From DATGYC01 sp035298385 (GTDB taxonomy: Bacteria; Bacillota; Sulfobacillia; Symbiobacteriales; Symbiobacteriaceae), in NCBI GenBank assembly GCA_035298385.1, contig DATGYC010000385.1, positions 1-26,385 on the forward strand: 26,385 bases of DNA. The letters are read 5' to 3'. Below, piece after piece: positions 14,099-20,578 of the stretch. The notes under the pieces were generated by a model. That model saw nothing but the letters and a program-made list of their open reading frames with translations. It was not told the origin of the DNA and searched no databases. Made by a program: the position numbers and the translations under genes. Every line of letters begins with the position of its first letter. Positions within the stretch are counted from its first letter, which is position 1.

Positions 14099-15421
14099 CT
14101 ACTGATCGGATTCCAGCGGCAGCAGTCTGCCCGTCTCACGCTTACGCTTCTCGCGCCAGGAGAGATAGAAGAAAGAGCAACCCGTCGATAGGCGGAAGAA
14201 GGTGCACAGGACGAGGCCGATCCGGATCGGCACCAGGGACATCAGCCCGGCCCCCGCCAGGGGAGCGATGGCGCCGCTGACGGCGACCAGAGCTGTGTGA
14301 ACAGCGATGTAGATCTCCCGGTTCTCCGGCGCCGAGACGTCCAGCAAGGCCTTCATCAGGAGCAGGATGACGCCCGAGACGCCAATCCCGAGCAGGATGT
14401 TGATCACAGCCAGGCCCGCGGGCGTGGTAGCGAGGGCGGTCAGCCCGGGCGCCAGGCCCAGGAAGAGCGTCGCCACGCCGAGCATCAGTTGGTTCCCCCG
14501 CCGCTCTGCCAGCCGCTGCCAGATCGGGTAGACGAAGAAGGCGCCGGAGGTGTTAGCGAGGTTGATCACCTCGACCCACATGTTGTTGGCGCCCAAATAG
14601 GAGATCTGGTAGCGATCAAAGAGCGGCCAAGCCATCTGCCACGTGAAGTGGAAGGGCAGGGAGCAGAGCAGGAAGAGGACGAAGGGCCGGTGCCGGAAGA
14701 CGGCCAGGTAAGGCGCCATCCGCTGCTTCCAGGTGGGCTTGACCGGGTCCAGGGCGACGTCTGCCTCCGTGACGGTGCCAGCAGCAGCAGCGACAGCCTC
14801 GATCGCTGCGGCAGGTGCCGACTGGGCTTCAGCGCTGGCGAAGTTCGCTGGCCGCATCTGCCGCAGGTAGTAGACCTCCACCAGGGCGACCAGGAAGGAG
14901 AGGCAGAAGACGATCTGGTACCCGAGGGGAGACGGCAGGAAATGGTCCAGGATATAGCCGCAACTGATGCCGACGATCGACCCGGCGACCGTCGCCGAGG
15001 ACTGACGCTTGGACAGGACCCAACCTCGGTCAACCGGGCCATAAATATCGGCGATCAGAGACTGTACCGGGGCGCCCGCCGCCTGGATTGGCACCGAGAA
15101 GAGGACCCAGAAGAAGAGCAACGCCAGGATGCGGGTCGGCTCTGGCAGGAAGGGGACCGCTGCGGCACCGAGGGCTGCAAAACGCCCCGCCAGGACGATC
15201 TTACCGGTCAGGTAGGCCTTCTCGCGGGACCGGGCGACGAGGGCCGCCGTGCCGAGTACGGCGAAGATGGAGATCAGGTTGGGCCAGGAGGAGAAGTAGC
15301 CGAGTTGGAGGTTGGAGGCCCCCATCTCGATCGCCATCTTTTTGACATAGGGTTGCACTAACGTTCCGGCCACCGTCGCCGCCACGGCGTTTCGAACGGC
15401 GGCCCGTACGTCTCGGGCCAT
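14099..15421 (-). CDS. Major facilitator superfamily transporter
   Basis: A 440-residue multi-pass membrane protein with about 12 hydrophobic segments in two halves. They are joined by a central cytoplasmic loop of about 60 residues rich in Ala and Glu (near residues 195-250). The region VDRGWVLSKRQSSATVAG is the segment after TM4/5 commonly seen in MFS exporters. The ATG at 15421 is chosen for GAGGTG 6 nt upstream; an in-frame ATG at 15442 lacks one. The substrate is unknown. It is 34 bp upstream of darA, so both may be transcribed together. The promoter is a TGCTATACT extended -10 on the minus strand near 15471. Confidence 0.88.
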   Translation of the reverse strand: MARDVRAAVRNAVAATVAGTLVQPYVKKMAIEMGASNLQLGYFSSWPNLISIFAVLGTAALVARSREKAYLTGKIVLAGRFAALGAAAVPFLPEPTRILALLFFWVLFSVPIQAAGAPVQSLIADIYGPVDRGWVLSKRQSSATVAGSIVGISCGYILDHFLPSPLGYQIVFCLSFLVALVEVYYLRQMRPANFASAEAQSAPAAAIEAVAAAAGTVTEADVALDPVKPTWKQRMAPYLAVFRHRPFVLFLLCSLPFHFTWQMAWPLFDRYQISYLGANNMWVEVINLANTSGAFFVYPIWQRLAERRGNQLMLGVATLFLGLAPGLTALATTPAGLAVINILLGIGVSGVILLLMKALLDVSAPENREIYIAVHTALVAVSGAIAPLAGAGLMSLVPIRIGLVLCTFFRLSTGCSFFYLSWREKRKRETGRLLPLESDQ

Positions 15422-15470
15422 CTGGTACACCTCAGTTTTCATTTGTTTTATCTGTGCTCGTTTACGGAAA

Positions 15471-15479
15471 GTATAGCAC
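15471..15479 (-). promoter_or_regulatory. Extended -10 promoter for the MFS-darA unit
   Basis: The minus strand reads TGCTATACT about 50 nt upstream of the MFS start, the same TGn-TATAnT arrangement as at ymdB. No clear -35 was found. Confidence 0.5.
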
Positions 15480-15544
15480 GTTTGGCATAGTGGGGGGAAT
15501 GAGCCATAGGTTGTACCACGGAAAATCAGATGAGGTGATCGCCT

Positions 15545-16609
15545 GTGGATCGCGAGGCTCGTGCATCCTTCTGGGTCTTTCGCATGAACCGATGGGTCCT
15601 GCTCGGCGCCCTTGGGCTCTTTGGGCTGGCCCTTCTCCTGCCGATTCGGCTGCTGCCGGGGGATGGGCCCGGCCACCGTTCGGCCAACATCGCCCAGGGC
15701 GTGATCCTCTGGGGCAAGGACTTCTCCGGCCAGACGGAGTTGGAGGCCCGGCAGACGCTCCAGACGATGGCCCAGGAGATTAACCGGGCGCCCGTCGACG
15801 CCCGGGTGGTGGAGAGCGATGGCCTCTCCTACGTGACGCCAGAGCAGATCGGCTACACGCTAGACATTGAGCAGACCCTCTTCAAGCTAACGTCAGCGGG
15901 TAGTGGCGGGCTGGTCAAGCCGGTCCTGAAGGCCCTGCCAGCGGTGCATCGGCTCAGCGACTACCCAGAGTCGATCATCCGCCAGGCAGGAACAAGCCAG
16001 CACGCCCTGGGCCTGCTCTTCAACGTGGACTGGGGCGAGAAGGAGCTTGGCGCCATCCTGCCGATCCTCAAGGAGCGGGGCGCCCGGGTCACCTTCTTCG
16101 TCTCCGGCCGCTGGGCGCAGAAGAATCCGGACCTGCTGCGCCGGATGGTGGCGGACGGGCATGAGATCGCCTCACACGGCTATGACTTGACCTATGGGCC
16201 AAAGGACCTGGCCCGGGCGGGCAAGCTACGGACCGACATTCAGCAGTCGGTCACGACGATTCAGGGGATCACGAACCGGCGAGTCCAGTTCTGGGCGCCC
16301 CACATGAGCGAGGTCTCCCCGGAGATCGTCAAGACCGCCTCTGCCCTGCAACTCCGGACGGTCCTCTACTCGATCGATACGATCGACTGGCGGGAGGATG
16401 CGACGCCGCAGAGCGTGATGCAGAAGGTCAGGACGGCGAAGGCGGGCGATCTGATCCTGATGCACCCGAAGCAGGTGACGGTCAACGTCCTGCCGAGCCT
16501 GCTCCAGTCCCTGCAGGTGAAGGGACTCCAGCCGGTCACCCTGAGCCAGCTCCTGTCTGGGGTGGGCGGCGGGCCGACGGAGACGGGGGCGCCGCTGGGC
16601 GGGCATTGA
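15545..16609 (+). CDS. Polysaccharide deacetylase-like sporulation protein, catalytically degenerate (YlxY-like)
   Basis: A 354-residue protein anchored by one N-terminal transmembrane segment (residues 16-36). Residues about 50-115 resemble a PG_binding_4 (VanW-associated) domain (GVILWGKDFSGQT, EQIGYTLDIEQTL). Residues about 155-340 form a NodB-type domain. The NodB motifs are altered: motif 1 reads FNVDWGE (D162); motif 2 keeps H211 but lacks the second histidine four residues on (Leu); the FRPP arginine position is W250. The late motifs SIDTIDW and GDLILMHP are intact. This pattern is like the sporulation protein YlxY, thought to be inactive or altered. GTG at 15545 has GAGGTG 7 nt upstream. 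Divergent from the MFS gene, convergent with gerW. Confidence 0.88.
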   Translation: MDREARASFWVFRMNRWVLLGALGLFGLALLLPIRLLPGDGPGHRSANIAQGVILWGKDFSGQTELEARQTLQTMAQEINRAPVDARVVESDGLSYVTPEQIGYTLDIEQTLFKLTSAGSGGLVKPVLKALPAVHRLSDYPESIIRQAGTSQHALGLLFNVDWGEKELGAILPILKERGARVTFFVSGRWAQKNPDLLRRMVADGHEIASHGYDLTYGPKDLARAGKLRTDIQQSVTTIQGITNRRVQFWAPHMSEVSPEIVKTASALQLRTVLYSIDTIDWREDATPQSVMQKVRTAKAGDLILMHPKQVTVNVLPSLLQSLQVKGLQPVTLSQLLSGVGGGPTETGAPLGGH

Positions 16610-16613
16610 AGAT

Positions 16614-16655
16614 GACAAAGGCGGGCGCTACCTGCAACGGGCGCCCGCCTTTGTC
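16614..16655. terminator. Bidirectional terminator between the deacetylase-like gene and gerW
   Basis: Perfect 15-bp stem (16614-16628 with 16641-16655), 12-nt loop, starting 5 nt after the plus-strand stop codon and touching the gerW stop. The right arm holds GGGCGCCC. The upper part of the stem is AAAGGCGGG, giving A/T-rich flanks in both directions. Confidence 0.85.
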
Positions 16656-17069
16656 TTATTCCTGAACAATCTCCTTCTCGGCCCGCTTCCCCATGTTGGC
16701 CAGCTTCTCCAGCACCGTCGGGGTCAGCTCGATCAGCCGCTCGAGCGGCTGGTACTGATGCTTGGTGTTGAGCATGCGGACCGAACCGTCCGGCGTCGTC
16801 ACCAGGAACCCGACCGGCGTGACCGAGATACCCGCACCAGAGCCGCCGCCGAAGGGGTACTCCCTCTGCTGTTGGGGACTCTCCCCGCTAGCTGGCCCGA
16901 TGCCGTACTCACCGCCACCCGCCGCCAGGCCCACGCAGACCCGCGAGAGCGGGACGATCACCGTTCCGTTCCCCGTCTCGAACGGGTCACCGATCACCGT
17001 GTTGACGTCGACCATCGCCCTGATCGACTCCATGGCCTCGCGTAGTAGACCGCCGATATGCTCACCCAC
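16656..17069 (-). CDS. gerW: GerW family sporulation protein (YtfJ)
   Basis: A 137-residue spore protein of the GerW/YtfJ family, linked to spore germination. Diagnostic features are the N-terminal amphipathic helix, NTVIGDPFETGNGTVIVPLSRV, the glycine-rich GGGEYG and FGGGSGAGISVTPVGFLV. The GTG start at 17069 has GGAGG 6 nt upstream and overlaps the end of the DUF2953 gene by 8 nt, implying coupling. The pairing of a DUF2953 gene (ytfI) with ytfJ is the same in Bacillus. Confidence 0.95.
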   Translation of the reverse strand: MGEHIGGLLREAMESIRAMVDVNTVIGDPFETGNGTVIVPLSRVCVGLAAGGGEYGIGPASGESPQQQREYPFGGGSGAGISVTPVGFLVTTPDGSVRMLNTKHQYQPLERLIELTPTVLEKLANMGKRAEKEIVQE

Positions 17070-17682
17070 GCGCTTCCTCCCCCTTCTCTCTCCGTTGGCG
17101 CCGCCGTGCAGCCCGAGCGCTCTTCAGGGCCTGCGGCACCAGCAGAACCCCCGCCCAGATAGCATGACCGACCCGGAAGGTGAGCATGCAGTCCAGGTTG
17201 ACGCCGAGGGCTGGCTCCTGCCAGTTCGGCTCGACCGTCACCCGATAGAGTCCTGGTGGTAGCACAAAGATGTGGGAGAGGATGGAGCCGAACGTCCCGG
17301 CCACGGTCCATACTGCCCCTGCCAGCAGCGCCGACTCAAAGGCGTCCAGCCCGCCGACCACGACGAAGAGGGTGAGGCGGCGGAAGCGGCCCCGGCGCCG
17401 GAGGTAGTCGATCGACGGGCGCGCCCACTGCAGGAGCGCCCCGGGCGCCTTGGGCACGAACGCTGGCGTCGCCCGCTTCGTCTGTCGCTCATGGCGGGGC
17501 GCCTCTGCGAGGAGCTCGCCGAACTCCTGGGCGCCCGTGAAGGCGAGCGGCCCCACCCCGATTCGATACTGAACGCGGCCGTTCAAGCCCTCCAGATGAA
17601 ACCGGCCGGATAGCGTGACCGGGAGGAGTGCAATGCCGATCAGAAGCACGAGCAGGGCGACCAAGATCCAAACGCCCACCAC
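17062..17682 (-). CDS. DUF2953 domain-containing protein (YtfI-like)
   Basis: A 206-residue protein of the sporulation-associated DUF2953 family. An N-terminal membrane segment (VGVWILVALLVLLIGIALLPV) is followed by a beta-rich region with the family's GRVQYRIGVGPL, a variable middle, and further hydrophobic stretches at about residues 105-140 and 168-185. The C-terminus is basic (KSARAARRRQRREKG). The GTG at 17682 is followed by a second GTG; GGGAGGTGAG lies 9 nt upstream of the first. Function unknown; context with gerW suggests a spore role. Confidence 0.85.
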   Translation of the reverse strand: MVGVWILVALLVLLIGIALLPVTLSGRFHLEGLNGRVQYRIGVGPLAFTGAQEFGELLAEAPRHERQTKRATPAFVPKAPGALLQWARPSIDYLRRRGRFRRLTLFVVVGGLDAFESALLAGAVWTVAGTFGSILSHIFVLPPGLYRVTVEPNWQEPALGVNLDCMLTFRVGHAIWAGVLLVPQALKSARAARRRQRREKGEEARG

Positions 17683-17742
17683 CCGGGCTCACCTCCCACA
17701 AAGACGTGGTTAGCGTTCCCAAGGTAGCTCCTTCCATGCGAA

Positions 17743-17771
17743 GACGGGCGCCCTCCACGAGGGCGCCCGTC
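17743..17771 (-). terminator. Terminator after the HAD-like gene
   Basis: Perfect 13-bp stem (17743-17755 with 17759-17771), 3-nt loop, 6 nt past the stop codon of the HAD gene. Both arms contain GGGCGCCC. Only a weak T-tract follows on the minus strand. Confidence 0.75.
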
Positions 17772-17777
17772 CAACAC

Positions 17778-18500
17778 TTATAGGGCGATCGGGAAGCGCT
17801 CCTCGAGCCGCTTGGGCAGCTCGGCCAGCGACTCGATCCGGGTGTACTGCGGGTGGTCCAGGTCGACCTTCGCCTTGTCGTAGCCCCAGGTCTCCACAGC
17901 GATGTGGAAGGCCGGCAGGCCGACCGCCAGGGCGGGCTGGATATCCGAGTGGGCCGAGTTGCCCACCACGAAGGCGCGCGAGCGGTCCCGCCCGCCAAGG
18001 GCGCCCAGCAACCGCTCGGGCGACTTGACCGTCGTCACCTCGACCCGGTGGATCAGAGTCTGCAGGCCAGAATCCTGGACCTTGCGCTTCTGGATCCGCT
18101 CCTCGCCGGCGGTCCAGATCGTCACCTCAAAGCCGATCGCATGCAGCCAGGTGAGCGTCTCGGCCGCACCGGGGAGGATCTCCTGTAGGGTCTCATAGGG
18201 GATCTGGCAGAGCTGGTAGATCTCCCGCAGGAGGCCGACATCCGCCGCCACGCCAGCCCGGCCGACGAACTCGCGGTAGCACTCGGTCCAGGCGGTGGAG
18301 AAGGAGTCCTTGACCAGGCCCATCCGGCGGGCGACGGCTACGTCTAGCTCCTCGCCGCGGTGATGAATCTCGGTGACGTCATAGTTGGTCGCCGCAGCGA
18401 TCAGCTCGGCGAGCTGTCGCTCGGTCTCACGGAAGTAGCGGATGTTCTCCGCCACGGTATCATCCCAGTCCACAAAGGCATGGCCCCGGTACGGCTGCAA
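17778..18500 (-). CDS. HAD superfamily hydrolase-like protein
   Basis: A 240-residue haloacid dehalogenase-like phosphatase. Motif I is DWDDT (nucleophile D11, acid D13), motif II lies in VTIWTAGE, the motif III lysine is probably in TTVKSPERLL, and motif IV appears as VVGNSAHSDIQPA. A helical cap covers about residues 20-110. The start is TTG at 18500: GAGGAGGAG is 6 nt upstream and no ATG or GTG gives a better N-terminus before the DWDD motif. It is 14 nt past the scpB stop and so extends the scpA-scpB operon. The substrate is unknown; the family includes phosphoglycolate and nucleotide phosphatases. Confidence 0.85.
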   Translation of the reverse strand: MQPYRGHAFVDWDDTVAENIRYFRETERQLAELIAAATNYDVTEIHHRGEELDVAVARRMGLVKDSFSTAWTECYREFVGRAGVAADVGLLREIYQLCQIPYETLQEILPGAAETLTWLHAIGFEVTIWTAGEERIQKRKVQDSGLQTLIHRVEVTTVKSPERLLGALGGRDRSRAFVVGNSAHSDIQPALAVGLPAFHIAVETWGYDKAKVDLDHPQYTRIESLAELPKRLEERFPIAL

Positions 18501-18514
18501 ACGCTACTCCTCCT

Positions 18515-19117
18515 CTACTCGTTGGGCTCAGCCGCTGCTGCCGGAGCCGACTCGGCCTCCGGCGCCGGCTCGGCTGACCCGGTATCGACGATCAGGCCCG
18601 CCTGGCTCGTGTCCAGGTTGAGCGGCGGCAGGTCCTCAATGGTGGCGAGGCCAAAGTAGGCCAGGAACTCCTTGGTCGTGCCGTAGAGGACCGGGCGCCC
18701 CGGCGTCTCCTTCCGCCCGACCTCCTGGATCAGGCGGCGCTCATTCAGCGTCTCCAGCGAGCGGTCGATCTTCACCCCGCGGACCCCCTCGATCTCCGCC
18801 CGGGTGACCGGCTGCCGGTAGGCGATGATCGAGAGCGTCTCTAGCGCCGCATGGGAGAGCCCACGGGCGCGGGGCGCGACGAGCTTCTCTACGTAGGGCG
18901 CCAGATCGGCCCGCGTCGTCAGGAGGTAGCCGCCGGCGATCTCCTTTACGACGAGGCCGCGCCCCGACTTCCGATAATCCTTGATCACGTCATCGATCAG
19001 CATGCGAGCACTCTGCTCATCCAGACCGATCACATCGGCGATGCGCCGCAGGGTGAGCGGCTCGGGGGAGGCGAGCAGAAGCGCCTCGAGAATCGCCATG
19101 CCGTGGGTCCACTTCAC
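18515..19117 (-). CDS. scpB: Segregation and condensation protein B
   Basis: A 200-residue winged-helix kleisin-associated subunit of the SMC-ScpAB condensin. Family blocks are LEALLLASPEPLTLRRIADVI, GRGLVVKEIAGGYLLTTR, LSHAALETLSIIAYRQPVTRAEIEGVRGV and the block GRPVLYGTTKEFLAYFGL. The C-terminal tail of about 30 residues is Ala/Pro/Glu-rich and probably disordered. The GTG at 19117 overlaps the scpA stop (GTGA), the usual coupling. It follows scpA directly and precedes the HAD-like gene. Confidence 0.96.
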   Translation of the reverse strand: MKWTHGMAILEALLLASPEPLTLRRIADVIGLDEQSARMLIDDVIKDYRKSGRGLVVKEIAGGYLLTTRADLAPYVEKLVAPRARGLSHAALETLSIIAYRQPVTRAEIEGVRGVKIDRSLETLNERRLIQEVGRKETPGRPVLYGTTKEFLAYFGLATIEDLPPLNLDTSQAGLIVDTGSAEPAPEAESAPAAAAEPNE

Positions 19118-19935
19118 TCGTCCTCCGCCTCCTCATCATCGGGCAGTAGGGCGCTCTCGATCGGTAGCGCCTTACGGAGCCAGATCTCACCAAACTGTTC
19201 GGACTGCGCCGCCATGATCTTGCGCTGGTGAATCAACTGCAGGAGCGCCAGGAAGGTGACGATCACCTCAAGGCGCGAGCCACCGCGCGTAAAGAGCTGG
19301 TGGAAGCGGACCCCGCCGGCGGAGCGCCCGACCAGGAACTGGATCTCCCGCAGCTTCTCGCGCAGCGGGATCTCCTCCTTGGGCACCTCGCGCCAGTTCC
19401 ACTCCTCCTGCAGGACCGCCTCGAACGCCTTCATCAGATCGGCCAGCGAGAGGCCCCGCAGCGGCGGTGGGCCGGGCGGCTCCTCCAGGAAGACCTGGCG
19501 CGTCCAGTGGTGGAACATCTCCTGCTCCTTCACCCGCAGCTCGGCCGCGATATCCTTGTACTGGGAGTAGGTGACCAGCTGGCGGATCAGTTCGGCGCGG
19601 GGGTCGAGCTCCGCATCGGGCGCCCCGTCCTCCACATTCTCCTCCTCCGGCTGCCGCTTGGGCGGCTTGGGTAGGAGCATCCGGGCCTTGATCGCCAGCA
19701 GGGTCGCCGCCATGACCAGGAACTCGGAGGCCCGGTCGATGTCGATCGCGGCGAGATCGTTCACCACCGCCAGGTACTGCTCGGTGATCCGGGCGATCGG
19801 GATATCATAGATGTTCATCTCTTCCCGCCGAATCAGGTGCAGGAGGAGGTCTAGCGGGCCTTCAAAGTTCTCTAGATGAATTGTATAGGGCTCTGGCTTT
19901 AATCCGGCCAGGAGCTCTTTCGCCTCGTTTGACAT
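19114..19935 (-). CDS. scpA: Segregation and condensation protein A
   Basis: A 273-residue kleisin of the SMC condensin complex. Visible are the N-terminal SMC-head-binding region (ENFEGPLDLLLHLIRREEMNIYDIPIARITEQYL), FLVMAATLLAIKARMLLPKP, and the C-terminal winged helix (VIVTFLALLQLIHQRKIMAAQ). The ATG at 19935 has GGAGG 6 nt upstream; that site is followed directly by the octamer GGGCGCCC. It lies 10 nt downstream of the site-2 protease gene, so the condensin genes are co-transcribed with it and the tRNA nucleotidyltransferase. Confidence 0.97.
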   Translation of the reverse strand: MSNEAKELLAGLKPEPYTIHLENFEGPLDLLLHLIRREEMNIYDIPIARITEQYLAVVNDLAAIDIDRASEFLVMAATLLAIKARMLLPKPPKRQPEEENVEDGAPDAELDPRAELIRQLVTYSQYKDIAAELRVKEQEMFHHWTRQVFLEEPPGPPPLRGLSLADLMKAFEAVLQEEWNWREVPKEEIPLREKLREIQFLVGRSAGGVRFHQLFTRGGSRLEVIVTFLALLQLIHQRKIMAAQSEQFGEIWLRKALPIESALLPDDEEAEDE

Positions 19936-19945
19936 GGGCGCCCTC

Positions 19946-20578
19946 CTAGCCCAGCAGTGCGAAGACGGGCGTCATCACCATGGACCAGGCCCACATCACA
20001 CCGCTCATGATTGGGCCAAGCAGGACGTTGACCTTGTCCGTCAGGATCAGCAGCAGAAGGAGGTACGGGCCATAACGATAGATCGTGGGCACGTGCTGCT
20101 GCAGGCTCTCTGGCAGCACGTACTTGATGACATGAAAGCCGTCCAGCGGCGGAATCGGCAGGACGTTGAAGGCGACCATCCACAGGTTGAGGATCATGAT
20201 GTACTGCATGGCGGTGGCGACGAAGGGGGCATTCAGCCGGTCCGCCGCAATCGTCAGGAGCCCAAAGAGGATGGCGAGCAGGAAGTTCATCGTAACGCCG
20301 GCCAGGGAGACCAGGAGATCGCCCAGGATGCGTGGCCGGAGCTTGCTTGTGTTGACCATGACAGGCCGGGCCCAACCAAAGCCACCAATGATGATCAGGA
20401 TGAAGCCCAGCCAGTCGATGTGCGACCGCGGGTCGAGCGTCACGCGCCCCTGCAGTCGAGGGGTATCATCGCCGAACTTGGTCGCAACCCAGGCGTGGGC
20501 GAACTCGTGGAAGGAGAAGGCGATCAGGACTGCAGGGATCGTCAGGATGATCTCTTGGAGCTTGGAGAGCTCGATCAC
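19946..20578 (-). CDS. Site-2 protease family protein (M50)
   Basis: A 210-residue membrane zinc metalloprotease of the S2P/M50 group, the short form lacking a PDZ domain. The catalytic motif HEFAH is at residues 24-28 in the first membrane segment; the second metal motif is FNVLPIPPLDG. Four to five further hydrophobic segments follow. The GTG at 20578 has GGAGG 6 nt upstream and overlaps the tRNA nucleotidyltransferase stop by 4 nt. This short S2P group often neighbours scpAB in Firmicutes. The substrate is unknown. Confidence 0.92.
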   Translation of the reverse strand: MIELSKLQEIILTIPAVLIAFSFHEFAHAWVATKFGDDTPRLQGRVTLDPRSHIDWLGFILIIIGGFGWARPVMVNTSKLRPRILGDLLVSLAGVTMNFLLAILFGLLTIAADRLNAPFVATAMQYIMILNLWMVAFNVLPIPPLDGFHVIKYVLPESLQQHVPTIYRYGPYLLLLLILTDKVNVLLGPIMSGVMWAWSMVMTPVFALLG

